DNA of 61,460 bases, taken from Heyndrickxia camelliae. GTDB taxonomy: Bacteria; Bacillota; Bacilli; Bacillales; Bacillaceae_C. A program made the translations under genes and the position numbers. The notes below the pieces were generated by a model. It searched no databases. It saw nothing but the letters and a program-made list of their open reading frames with translations, and had not been told where the DNA came from. The stretch covers positions 39,893 through 101,352 of the forward strand of contig NZ_PIQO01000019.1 of the NCBI RefSeq assembly GCF_002844575.1, read 5' to 3'. This document shows positions 1-8,639 of the stretch, one piece after another (the stretch's first letter is position 1; every line of letters starts with the position of its first letter).

Positions 1-20
1 AAAATCATTCTGAAACCACC

Positions 21-1319
21 CTATACAATAAAGATAAAATATCCCAGAAAAGCCAGACATAACACATAGATTAATGGATGTACTTCTTTCCACTTGCCAA
101 GAGCAATCATGGTGATTGGATATAGGATAAATCCTAATGCAATTCCAGTGGCCACACTTGATGTTAGTGGCATCATAATGATTGTTATAAATGCGGGAAT
201 TGCAATTTCAATGCGATTCCAATTTATTTGTTTTACTTGTGCTGCCATTAAAGCCCCAACAATCATCAACGCTGGTGCTGTTACCTCTGATGTCACGATA
301 GATAGTAAAGGTGAAAAAAATAACGCGATGAAAAAGCATACAGAGATAATAACAGACGTAAATCCAGTTCTACCTCCAGCTGCAATTCCAGCACTCGATT
401 CCACCATCGATGCAGTTGTAGAAGTTCCCAGAACAGACCCAACCACTATCGATGCAGAATCAGCTAATAATGCCCTGCCAATATTCGGGATTTTATTATC
501 CTTTATTAAACCAGCTTGACTGGCAATAGCAATTAAAGCTCCTGCTGTATCGAAAAATGCAACGAACAAAAAAGTAAAGATGACTGCTAATACCTTAGGG
601 GTTAAGATTTGGTTTAAATGATGAAATACTATTCCGAACGTCGGAGAAATGCTAGGTATTTCACCAACAATATGAGCAGGTTTGTCTATTACTCCCCATA
701 ATATTCCGATAATCGTAGTAATCACCATTCCATAAAAAATAGCTCCTCCAATGCGTCTCACCATCATAATAATAGTAATAATAAAACCAATAATCGCCAA
801 AATGGTTGTTGGTTTTGCTAAATTTCCTAAGGAGATTATGGTATCATGATTCGATATAATAATTCCTGCATTTTTGAAACCGATAAAAGCAACAAAAAAG
901 CCAATACCACCTGAAATAGCATATTTCAAATCCTCTGGAATAATGTTAATGATCATTTCACGAATCTTAAATAAGCTTAATAAAATAAATAGTATCCCTG
1001 CGATAAAAACCCCTGTTAAAGTAGTTTGCCAAGGTATTCCCATTCCAATACAAACGGAAAAAGTGAAAAAGGAATTTAAACCCATACTTGGTGCAATTCC
1101 TATAGGGAAATTTGCTATTAATCCAATTAAAAGGGATCCAATAATCGCAGATAAAGCTGTTGCAGTAAAGACTGCTCCCTTATCCATTCCTGATTGACTT
1201 AAAGTTAACGGGTTAACTACTAAAATATACGCCATTGATAAAAAGGTAGTAATCCCTGCTACAGTTTCTTGCCTATAACTAGTATGGCGTTGATTAAAAT
1301 GAAAAAAAGCTTTTACCAA
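21..1319 (-). CDS. pbuG: NCS2/AzgA-family guanine-hypoxanthine permease
   Basis: Integral membrane purine permease of 432 residues, expected to import guanine/hypoxanthine by proton symport. Visible family marks are TTFLSMAYILVVNP near the N-terminus, FFDTAGALIAIA in the middle and GTSTTASMVESSAG in the second half, with about 12-14 hydrophobic segments. I chose the TTG at 1319 because a GAGG ribosome binding site lies 7 nt upstream and the protein then starts VKAFFHFNQR as relatives do; an in-frame start at 1379 would add 20 residues that look like leader. A guanine riboswitch with terminator precedes it (1504-1660), which fits a purine permease. It could be PbuO rather than PbuG; the two paralogues cannot be separated here. 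Confidence 0.9.
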   Translation of the reverse strand: MVKAFFHFNQRHTSYRQETVAGITTFLSMAYILVVNPLTLSQSGMDKGAVFTATALSAIIGSLLIGLIANFPIGIAPSMGLNSFFTFSVCIGMGIPWQTTLTGVFIAGILFILLSLFKIREMIINIIPEDLKYAISGGIGFFVAFIGFKNAGIIISNHDTIISLGNLAKPTTILAIIGFIITIIMMVRRIGGAIFYGMVITTIIGILWGVIDKPAHIVGEIPSISPTFGIVFHHLNQILTPKVLAVIFTFLFVAFFDTAGALIAIASQAGLIKDNKIPNIGRALLADSASIVVGSVLGTSTTASMVESSAGIAAGGRTGFTSVIISVCFFIALFFSPLLSIVTSEVTAPALMIVGALMAAQVKQINWNRIEIAIPAFITIIMMPLTSSVATGIALGFILYPITMIALGKWKEVHPLIYVLCLAFLGYFIFIV

Positions 1320-1503
1320 AAAAATATCCTCACTTTCTTTAAAAACAATGCATCTTGTACCAGTTAGAATAGCCTCCAAAATACTTTAATATAAGCGATA
1401 ATCTAAAAATAAAGTTCGAGAAACTAGGACGACTTTGGTTAATCCATCCTTTTTTTAACAAAAACGATAAACTTTTTAAAAGGAGTGGTATAACGCAATT
1501 CAA

Positions 1504-1533
1504 ATAAAAAAGCTCCCGTCTATTACGGAAGCT
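1504..1533 (-). terminator. Intrinsic terminator of the guanine riboswitch
   Basis: On the minus strand a 9-bp stem (arms 1525-1533 and 1511-1519, one G-U pair) with a 5-nt loop runs into a row of U. It lies between the purine aptamer and the permease, as expected for the expression platform. Confidence 0.85.
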
Positions 1534-1591
1534 GCCATTATGATTCAAGAAGTTAATTGCTATCACATTATTTTTATATAATAACAAAAAC

Positions 1592-1660
1592 TCTTGTAGT
1601 CAAGCCATTTACGGCAGCTTGGTAGAAACAATTAGGCCGTATTCCTAATCCTATACAAGA
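1592..1660 (-). promoter_or_regulatory. Guanine (purine) riboswitch aptamer
   Basis: The minus strand shows the conserved purine-aptamer layout: P1 arms UCUUGUA and UACAAGA, a P2 hairpin, junction GUUUCUACC, a P3 hairpin with the CCGUAAAU-type loop, and the J3/1 segment GACUA. The C in GACUA is the specificity base (position 74 in the xpt aptamer), which predicts guanine/hypoxanthine rather than adenine. A terminator follows, then the permease about 190 nt downstream, so excess purine should switch the permease off. Confidence 0.93.
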
Positions 1661-1814
1661 CATGTTGTTAATTATACTGAAAGTGACACTTATTACAATA
1701 AAATTATAGAAACTGTAATGATTCTAATTTTTCATACAGGTAATAATCACCAATTAGCTATTTGGCAATGCATTCGAATCTACCTTTTTTGAGGTTAATT
1801 CTGCAGATTCAGCT

Positions 1815-1953
1815 ATTCATTCAGCAATCTCCAACATATATATAGCCGGTTCCTGCAATAATTCAGCCGTTTTCCCCACTTATTCAGCCAGTTCCTGCAA
1901 TAATTCGGCCATTTTTACCATTAATTCAGCCAATTCTCCCATTTATTCAGCCA
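1815..1953. repeat. Degenerate 21-22 bp tandem repeat, about 7 units
   Basis: ATTCAGCC-type cores recur near 1859, 1881, 1902, 1923 and 1944 at steps of 21-22 bp, with two more degenerate units before them (about 1815 and 1837). The spacer between cores is C/T-rich and varies. The array ends just before the terminator of the methyltransferase gene. No ORF crosses it. Confidence 0.75.
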
Positions 1954-1957
1954 AACC

Positions 1958-1988
1958 AAAAAGGAGACGTTTCACCGTCTCCTTTTTT
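1958..1988 (-). terminator. Terminator of the methyltransferase gene
   Basis: Perfect 7-bp GGAGACG/CGTCTCC stem flanked by A-run and T-run, so it works in both directions; it lies directly after the stop of the minus-strand gene at 1995. Confidence 0.85.
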
Positions 1989-1994
1989 CCGTTC

Positions 1995-2621
1995 CTATTC
2001 CTTTGAAATAACAAAAACACCGCCACAATGGGACATTGGATGAAACTCACAACGGAACTGATCCAAAGCAACAGAAATTTCGTCCGCTACAATGTAAAAT
2101 TCATCGGGATCCCAATATTCGATACTGTCATGCTTGCATTTTTCTAGGTCAGCTCTAGTATGAAAAGAAATATCCCCAATAAAAATTCTTCCGCCTTCTT
2201 TTAGCAAAGTTAATAACTCACATATAAATTCTATTTTCCGCTGATCTGTTAAATGATGTAAGGCATAGGTACTAATGATGGAATCATATTTTTCCCCTTT
2301 TATGTTGATCGGCAAGCCTTCGGTAAAATCATACTCCATTAGGTTTGCCAATGGCATTTTTGATTTTGCCATTTCCAACATTTTTTTCGAAAAATCAATT
2401 CCATTAATTTGATGACCATATTCATATAATTTATGAGTCAATACTCCAGTTCCAAAGCCAATATCCAATATTTTAGATTTTGGCTTCTGCATGACTTCAT
2501 TAAATATAGTGTTTAATACTTTTTTGTAGCCAGCAAATGGATACAAATTGCTCTCTTCACTTAATTGAACCGTATGATCATAATTATCCGCCCATAAATC
2601 AAAACCTTGTTTAGTTAGCAA
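1995..2621 (-). CDS. Class I SAM-dependent methyltransferase
   Basis: 208 residues with SAM-binding motif I ILDIGFGTG near residue 50, an acidic residue closing strand 2 (GIDFSKKM), and the post-motif SIISTYALHHL typical of class I methyltransferases. Substrate unknown. The start is TTG, with a GGGGGAG ribosome binding site 5 nt upstream. It is transcribed away from the Gfo/Idh/MocA gene and ends at its own terminator, so it appears monocistronic. Soluble, cytoplasmic. The family is certain, the substrate is not. Confidence 0.85.
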   Translation of the reverse strand: MLTKQGFDLWADNYDHTVQLSEESNLYPFAGYKKVLNTIFNEVMQKPKSKILDIGFGTGVLTHKLYEYGHQINGIDFSKKMLEMAKSKMPLANLMEYDFTEGLPINIKGEKYDSIISTYALHHLTDQRKIEFICELLTLLKEGGRIFIGDISFHTRADLEKCKHDSIEYWDPDEFYIVADEISVALDQFRCEFHPMSHCGGVFVISKE

Positions 2622-2879
2622 GAATGCTCCCCCTTACTTGGAACCAGCTATCACGAGCACTCTTTTATGCCCATTTTAGCAGTCCCTATTATCTCCCTTT
2701 GGCAATTGAAGGTTTTTCCTTTCTTGTTTCATCATGCATCCCACCTTTCATTGTTATTTTTAATAATATCTTAATTTTCGTTACTATTAAACTACCTTTT
2801 TCAAAAGAATGCATAATATTCGCAATATCAACACTTATTCTATACTATTAGTTTATGACAAATAAGGAGTTGATTTCCT

Positions 2880-3956
2880 ATGGCCAAATATCGTGTTGGA
2901 ATTATTGGTACTGGTTTTGGAGCGAAAGTACATGCACCAATGATGAATTTTCACGAAGGTTTTGAAGTGGTCGCCATTGCCAGTGTATCAAGAGGGAATG
3001 TCAAAAACGTGAAGAAATTAAGCGGGGTCGAGAATGTGTATACGGACTGGAGGCAAATGCTTGAGAAAGAACAACTTGATTTTGTGGTGGTAGCATCCGC
3101 TGTCCATTTACATAAGGAAATGACCCTTGCAGCATATCAAAAAGGTATTCATGTACTTTGCGAAAAGCCAATGGCGCTAAATATTGGGGAAACAGAAGAG
3201 ATGATTGCTGCCCGTGATGAAGCAGGAAAATTAGGATTGATTAATCATGAATTCCGATTCCTTCCCGCTCGAACTAAAGTAAAAGAAATTCTGGATAGCG
3301 GTGATTTGGGGGACATCGTGCATGTTCGCTTTGAATGCACCTATACAAGCTATAATTCTCTAATTTCCAATTCACGGGGGTGGCTTGGCCAAGAATCCAC
3401 AGGTGGCGGAATGCTTGGGGCTATCGGTTCACATATGGTGGACTCCCTTCATTGGTGGCTGAGCGCTCATTTCCGTGAAGACTCTGCTATTCTCACTACA
3501 CATGTTCCAGAATTTACAGATGAAGAGGGCAATGTGGAACACCGAACTGCAGATGATTCCTACCAAGTGATTGGAGCTTTAGAAAATAATGCGACCGTTA
3601 CACTAGAGCTAATGTCCGCTGCACGCCAAAGTTCGAACAGTTTACGTCTTGAAATATTTAGCAATAGAGGAACACTTGTTATGTTGGATGATTCTAAGGT
3701 GTTCTTCTCATCAGGTGATGCGCCTCTTGAAGAGGTAGAGCTTGCAGCAAACATAACGGCTCCAGCAGAAATGCCAGCAGTTGCTGCTCGTTATTACAAC
3801 GGATTTAACCGTATGTTGGATGCATTATTTAAGACTTTCGAAAGCGGAGAGAAACATCCATATCTTTCTGAATTTGAAAACGGCCAAATGACACAAAAAG
3901 TCCTTGATGCTGTTCGTTTATCTGCCAAAGAAGGAAAAAGCATCACAGTGAAATAG
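2880..3956 (+). CDS. Gfo/Idh/MocA-family NAD(P)-dependent oxidoreductase
   Basis: 358 residues. The N-terminal Rossmann motif GIIGTGFGAKVHAP (residues 7-20) binds NAD(P); the family signature CEKPMALN lies near residue 95, with the Lys expected to be catalytic, followed by the C-terminal alpha/beta dimerisation domain. Such enzymes oxidise or reduce sugars, inositols or related cyclic polyols; no neighbouring sugar gene indicates the substrate. A clear AAGGAG site precedes the ATG and a terminator follows at 3984. Single-gene transcription unit. Confidence 0.9.
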   Translation: MAKYRVGIIGTGFGAKVHAPMMNFHEGFEVVAIASVSRGNVKNVKKLSGVENVYTDWRQMLEKEQLDFVVVASAVHLHKEMTLAAYQKGIHVLCEKPMALNIGETEEMIAARDEAGKLGLINHEFRFLPARTKVKEILDSGDLGDIVHVRFECTYTSYNSLISNSRGWLGQESTGGGMLGAIGSHMVDSLHWWLSAHFREDSAILTTHVPEFTDEEGNVEHRTADDSYQVIGALENNATVTLELMSAARQSSNSLRLEIFSNRGTLVMLDDSKVFFSSGDAPLEEVELAANITAPAEMPAVAARYYNGFNRMLDALFKTFESGEKHPYLSEFENGQMTQKVLDAVRLSAKEGKSITVK

Positions 3957-3983
3957 AGGTGCAGATACCTTCCCGGTTTATGC

Positions 3984-4016
3984 AAAGACCGAGTGCATAC
4001 CACTCGGTCTTTATTT
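3984..4016 (+). terminator. Terminator after the Gfo/Idh/MocA gene
   Basis: A 12-bp stem AAAGACCGAGTG/CACTCGGTCTTT is followed by ATTT. It also lies just beyond the 3' end of the minus-strand 41-residue ORF, so it may serve both sides. Confidence 0.8.
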
Positions 4017-4035
4017 CGTTCGGTTACTCAGCACA

Positions 4036-4161
4036 CTAAAATTGAATCCACCGCAAGCTATCCAGTATTTCTTTTGTAAATGGTTTATCCGGAAACATTA
4101 AAAACATAGGTTTTGATATGTGTTTGGTTGCCGGTTCGATATTTAAATATTCAAAGGTCAT
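4036..4161 (-). CDS. 41-residue ORF translationally coupled to the GNAT fusion gene
   Basis: The ATG at 4161 overlaps the TGA stop of the large upstream gene in the ATGA arrangement, so translation is probably coupled. The product is 41 residues, starts MTFEYLNIEP and ends RWIQF, with no signal peptide or membrane segment. I recognise no family. It could be a real small partner or the N-terminal remnant of a longer downstream gene that has been lost. Coding status rests on the overlap only. Confidence 0.4.
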   Translation of the reverse strand: MTFEYLNIEPATKHISKPMFLMFPDKPFTKEILDSLRWIQF

Positions 4162-7091
4162 GTTAAGGCGAATTGGTCGCTAAAAACACATTCTGAATCA
4201 AGATGATGATTATTAAAAAATACTTGTAGGCATTGTGTTTGTTCACCATCATTAAGTGTAAATGGATTGGTGATTTGGAATACCTGTTCATCAAATCCTG
4301 CACGAATCTGACTGGAACCCGATTTTGTATTTAAGTGAAAAACGGTATCTTCCAACGTCGATTTCTTTGACCATATTTCCGTAAAAGAATACTCTTTGAT
4401 ACTTTGATATGGATGCACTAATTCAGTAAAATGAGCGAGAATTGGCACTCCAGGTAATGTCAGAAAGTATTGCTTTATATTCAGGCCCTTCCATTTTTCG
4501 TGTTCTTTTAGAGTGGTTTCCATCACCATTCCATGCCATTCATTTTGAGCATGATCAACTTTCTTCACAAAACGCGACTCAGAATCTTCTTTCAAATATG
4601 AAAATAAACTTACCCCATTCAAATAGGATCTCATTCCCCCTGCCCATGGATTCCACCATGCTTTCGGCTTTGGTTCAGGGTAGAAAGTATCGAGCCATTC
4701 TTGCCCTTTATAGGATAATGAATATAGTGCCGGGAAGTAGCTGGCAGCTGCTTTAAATGTTAAGTCTCCGTTTTCGATAATAAAGCTAATATGATGATCC
4801 TCTTCTACTTTGGTCATGTTGATTTCTGTCTGATCCTCATTCAGTAAAAGCATGGAGCCTTGTACTTTCTGTGATTCCGATTCTAATCCGTACTCAATTG
4901 GAACGAAACCTGATGAATTTGACAGAAAATCAATCTTAAAATCCTGATTATCCTCTTGTTGAACAGAAATTTCCTGCACCCGTTCTGGTTCTTGAATAGT
5001 TAGCTTCCCATGAAAATAACGATTTTGGATTCTTTTTAATACCAAGGTTTTCCCATTTTTCATTACAGGATTAAATGATTCCGGTCTAAGTTCCAGCTCT
5101 TTTGTCAACGAATGATTAGTTGTCAACTCATTTGCGAAAACTTGGAATTCTTGAACGTTCTTGATCGCCCCTAGAGAAAATTGGATTGGCTTCGACTGCT
5201 GCTTTTCGCTTGGATGGATCCTCCCAAGTTCTTCTTCTAAATAAAAATACCAGCCCTCAAATCCTAATTTTACCGATTCATCCCATGTAATCCCGTGAGG
5301 ATCTTTTTGATCATCGGAAAATATCCAATTTCCAGTGACATCTTTGCTATTCAATTCACCAAAATTAGTCATTCTTGGATCACTAAAATAGATTACTTCG
5401 TTTTTCATTGGTATATATGTTTGTAGGATATGGTGCTGAATCGGCTGATAGATAAATAAATCATTTACTTGCGAATCCCCTAGATTTTCAAGCTCCAGCC
5501 AATAGTTCAATAGACCTTCACTAAATAATTCAAAGCATAGAGCAAGCTTCATTGCATATGGTTTTTGAACCTCATAATAAAGCTTCATCGTTGCAGCAGC
5601 ATCATTGTGATTCCATTCATAATGCGAAACTCGTTTTTTAGAAAGTTCCCCAATATATGGTTTTCCGAATTTAGGAGGAACAATGGCAGTCCTTTGCCCA
5701 GTCCTTTCATAATTTCCTATAGTTATAATATTATCTCTTTTACGTACCAATACTTTATAGTAACCATTTTGGAGATACAGATACTCTTTATCATATCCAC
5801 CAGCCTTAATACCAAAGGACGAGAGAGAGAAAGCAAGAGTCTCTTTCCACTCATATTGTTCAGCATCACATTGAACTTTGATCGTACACTCAGATTGCAG
5901 AAATCCATATTTTTTGATAGTAAAAGGAATTTTGACCATCCCTTTTTCGTTTATTGTTGTTTTATGAACAGCTTGTTCCCATTGAACATCATGATTTTCC
6001 GGCAATTCAATCATCACTTCTGCATGCTTCTTAAGATGATTTTCCAACTCTAAATAGACATACTGTTCTTTATTTGTATTATATCGACTTGGTTGGTATA
6101 TCGTTTTTACTTTAATCGCTTTTTTCGGATAAATGCCAATTGCAAATAAGGAAGATAAACCATTTAGATTAGTAGATATTTCGACCCGTGGATGAGTAAC
6201 CCACTCATTTGGTTCCTCACCTTCTTTTATATCCACTGGCAGTTCAAATGTATAATCATGTTGGATGGTAACGGTTTGTTCCCCGCTTACGTGAATTCTA
6301 TCGTTTTTATTTCCTGCAATCTTAGCATTTACAGGCTCTACAGATTTATTTTTCACCGCAAAGTTTATCGCAGACTCTCTGCCTTCTATTTGTGTATGTT
6401 CTTTTAGAGAAGCTTCTATTAAAATATCATTCGTTTCAATAAGTCGAATGCCTCTTCCGCTTTTTTCAATCTGAACACGCAGAAAATGCGTATCATTCTC
6501 CCAAACATATTCAAAATAGGTAAATCCATTTACTTTTATCCCATCAGGTTTTACTTCAATTGCCCTTACATTATCTTGGTACCAATCTAAGTGTTTAAAA
6601 TAAGGCTTTATAAAGTCATTTTGCATGACAAGCGGGATAAAATTCATGAGATGTGTCGTTTCATCGCGATCTTCCCAAAAGAATCCGTATTTTTTATAGA
6701 GCGGTACAGCTTTTACGTTTCCAGGCCAAGTATACAGGTCAATTCTCGGAAATCCCAATTCCACTGTCTTCTCCACTGCTTTTAAAACTAGCTGTTTCCC
6801 AATCTTCTTGCCATGATAATCTGGATGGACATTTATCAAGCGGATATATAACGCATTAGTATCCTCTTTATATTCCGATATACCGCAATATCCAACCACT
6901 TTTTCTCCGTCTAATGCGAGGTATAAAAAAAGATCCTCTGAATTTGCCTCTTGTTGCTTCACTTGTTCGGCTGTTCTGACGCTAGCATCACCGCCCCAGC
7001 TTTCACGGCTTTCATTCCACATATCCGCGACGGGCTGTGCCAGGTCTTCATGATATTGCACGATTTTAATTGATTCAGTTATAGAATTCAT
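4158..7091 (-). CDS. Large fusion: N-terminal GNAT acetyltransferase plus ~800-residue beta-rich region
   Basis: 977 residues. Residues about 8-155 form a GNAT N-acetyltransferase domain (VHPDYHGKKIGKQLV acetyl-CoA loop near residue 92, then LGFPRIDLYT). The rest is beta-rich, without membrane segments or signal peptide. It contains repeated strand-turn patterns that look like Ig or sandwich folds (about 200-420), and an aromatic C-terminal part with WWNPWAGG near residue 825 that resembles carbohydrate-active or mutarotase-like sandwiches only in general character. No catalytic motif was identified in that part. ATG is preceded by a GGGGG site. It reads as one intact frame and is the first gene of a two-ORF unit with the 41-residue ORF. 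GNAT assignment is firm; the function of the long region is unknown. Confidence 0.75.
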   Translation of the reverse strand: MNSITESIKIVQYHEDLAQPVADMWNESRESWGGDASVRTAEQVKQQEANSEDLFLYLALDGEKVVGYCGISEYKEDTNALYIRLINVHPDYHGKKIGKQLVLKAVEKTVELGFPRIDLYTWPGNVKAVPLYKKYGFFWEDRDETTHLMNFIPLVMQNDFIKPYFKHLDWYQDNVRAIEVKPDGIKVNGFTYFEYVWENDTHFLRVQIEKSGRGIRLIETNDILIEASLKEHTQIEGRESAINFAVKNKSVEPVNAKIAGNKNDRIHVSGEQTVTIQHDYTFELPVDIKEGEEPNEWVTHPRVEISTNLNGLSSLFAIGIYPKKAIKVKTIYQPSRYNTNKEQYVYLELENHLKKHAEVMIELPENHDVQWEQAVHKTTINEKGMVKIPFTIKKYGFLQSECTIKVQCDAEQYEWKETLAFSLSSFGIKAGGYDKEYLYLQNGYYKVLVRKRDNIITIGNYERTGQRTAIVPPKFGKPYIGELSKKRVSHYEWNHNDAAATMKLYYEVQKPYAMKLALCFELFSEGLLNYWLELENLGDSQVNDLFIYQPIQHHILQTYIPMKNEVIYFSDPRMTNFGELNSKDVTGNWIFSDDQKDPHGITWDESVKLGFEGWYFYLEEELGRIHPSEKQQSKPIQFSLGAIKNVQEFQVFANELTTNHSLTKELELRPESFNPVMKNGKTLVLKRIQNRYFHGKLTIQEPERVQEISVQQEDNQDFKIDFLSNSSGFVPIEYGLESESQKVQGSMLLLNEDQTEINMTKVEEDHHISFIIENGDLTFKAAASYFPALYSLSYKGQEWLDTFYPEPKPKAWWNPWAGGMRSYLNGVSLFSYLKEDSESRFVKKVDHAQNEWHGMVMETTLKEHEKWKGLNIKQYFLTLPGVPILAHFTELVHPYQSIKEYSFTEIWSKKSTLEDTVFHLNTKSGSSQIRAGFDEQVFQITNPFTLNDGEQTQCLQVFFNNHHLDSECVFSDQFALT

Positions 7092-7366
7092 CTTATTTGC
7101 ATCCCCCTGTATGTTTTTTATTCGTATTTTTTCTACGTTGAGTCGTCCTTATTGCTTTTTAATAACCTTCTTGTTTTTAACCTCATTTTTACCTCTCCCT
7201 TCTTATATTGGAAGTTTTTTCTTCCTTCCGTAATACTAAATCAACTTCTCCACTTTGTAAATATTATTCTGAAAAATGTTACAACTCGTTCTCTTTTCAA
7301 TAACTAATGGTAGCTATATGATATGATGTATAAAAGCAAAAAAATCCATAAAGTGAGGCTACTATT

Positions 7367-7843
7367 TTGAAAAATACGAAAACAAATGCTATGCGAATGT
7401 TAGAGAATGAAAAAATAGATTACTCGATTATCACTTATAATGCTGATGATGGAAAAATAGACGGAATTTCAGTTGCAGAAAAAATCGGAAGGGACACAAA
7501 AGAAGTCTATAAAACCCTTATTACACAAGGATCCAGCAAACAGTATTTTGTATTCGTCATTCCTGTTGCGGAAGAATTAGATTTGAAAAAGGCTGCAAGG
7601 GCAGTTGGCGACAAGAAAATCGAAATGATTCCAGTCAAGGATATTATGAAAGTATCCGGCTATATTCGCGGCGGCTGTTCACCTATAGGGATGAAAAAAT
7701 CGTTTCCAACATTTATTGACTCGAGTGCTAAATCCTTAGAAAAAATCATTGTAAGCGGAGGAAAAATCGGCATACAGATTGAACTGACCGTTGCCAATTT
7801 ACTGAAAATGGTTCATGGTACTTTTGGTGATGTATTGAAATAG
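7367..7843 (+). CDS. ybaK: YbaK/EbsC-family Cys-tRNA(Pro) deacylase
   Basis: 158 residues of the YbaK/EbsC fold, which hydrolyses Cys mischarged on tRNA-Pro. Seen: conserved VYKTLITQG near residue 45, whose Lys matches the essential YbaK Lys, the VPVAEELDLKKAA strand-helix, and GYIRGGCSPIGMKK near residue 100 with the glycine-rich family loop. The start is TTG at 7367, supported by a GTGAGG site about 8 nt upstream. It is divergent from the GNAT fusion gene and convergent with yoxD. A second YbaK-fold gene lies at 20588. Confidence 0.88.
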   Translation: MKNTKTNAMRMLENEKIDYSIITYNADDGKIDGISVAEKIGRDTKEVYKTLITQGSSKQYFVFVIPVAEELDLKKAARAVGDKKIEMIPVKDIMKVSGYIRGGCSPIGMKKSFPTFIDSSAKSLEKIIVSGGKIGIQIELTVANLLKMVHGTFGDVLK

Positions 7844-7857
7844 TTTTTCATTTATCC

Positions 7858-7893
7858 ATAAAAAAGGTCCAAATCATTTGTGATTTGAACCTT
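7858..7893 (-). terminator. Shared terminator between ybaK and yoxD
   Basis: A 13-bp stem with one mismatch, AAGGTCCAAATCA against TGATTTGAACCTT. The uridine run lies on the minus-strand side, so it mainly ends the yoxD transcript. Confidence 0.8.
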
Positions 7894-7912
7894 CCATAAC
7901 GAATTCTATTTA

Positions 7913-8635
7913 CTAGAATGGATTTGTTCCCAACAGACTTGCTGTTTTTACATAAACCCGTGGATTTAATTTTAATTGAGATACGATAAATTCCGCAATA
8001 TCTTCCGGATGTATATACTTTTCTTCACTCTTCGTAATCAAGTTAGTTTTAACAGCAAGCTCCGTTACTACCGTACTTGGTGTTAAAGCTGTTACACGAA
8101 TATTATTACGGCGTACTTCTTGAGCTAAGGACTCTGTCAAACCTATAACACCAAATTTGGATGCACTATAGGCACTTGAGGTAGCTGCCCCATTTAATCC
8201 ATTGGTAGAGGAAATATTAATGATATCTCCCGCATTTTTTTCCACTAATTGTGGAAGAACTGCACGTGTTACATAATATGTTCCCATTAAATTAACATCA
8301 ATAATTCTCTTCCATTCTTCTGGGTCCATATCTAAAACACTTGCAAAGCCTCCGATTCCTGCATTATTTATTAGTATATCAGCAGTTCCAAGCTCATTTG
8401 AAAGTTTCGTTACCGCTTGGTCTACTTGCTCTTTAACAGAAACATCAACCGAAGCATATGCTGCTTTCACACCTAAACTTGTAATTTCATTAGCAACTTC
8501 TTTCAGCGTTTCCTCTGTGCGTGCCATTAAACCGATATGTACTCCTTCTTTTGCAAGGGCTACTGCAACCGCATGGCCAATCCCTTTTCCCGCACCTGTA
8601 ACAAACGCAATTTTTCCTTTTAATGACTGTGCCAA
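7913..8635 (-). CDS. yoxD: SDR-family oxidoreductase, YoxD/FabG-like
   Basis: 240 residues, a classical short-chain dehydrogenase. The cofactor motif TGAGKGIG is at residues 13-20, NNAG near 90, the catalytic Ser in ISSTNG near 140, and YSASK near 155 supplies Tyr and Lys. The C-terminus (LKLNPRVYVKTA) and overall wording match B. subtilis YoxD closely as I remember it. It probably reduces a carbonyl with NADPH; the physiological substrate is unknown. It is alone in its transcription unit. Confidence 0.85.
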   Translation of the reverse strand: MAQSLKGKIAFVTGAGKGIGHAVAVALAKEGVHIGLMARTEETLKEVANEITSLGVKAAYASVDVSVKEQVDQAVTKLSNELGTADILINNAGIGGFASVLDMDPEEWKRIIDVNLMGTYYVTRAVLPQLVEKNAGDIINISSTNGLNGAATSSAYSASKFGVIGLTESLAQEVRRNNIRVTALTPSTVVTELAVKTNLITKSEEKYIHPEDIAEFIVSQLKLNPRVYVKTASLLGTNPF

Positions 8636-8639
8636 TCAA

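Noticed and set aside
1815-1953. CRISPR array
   Set aside because: Units are only 21-22 bp apart with no conserved repeat of 24 bp or more, and no cas gene is present.
2624-2851. 75-codon open frame upstream of the Gfo/Idh/MocA gene
   Set aside because: No ribosome binding site, hydrophobic random-looking text, and it lies over the promoter region between two divergent genes.
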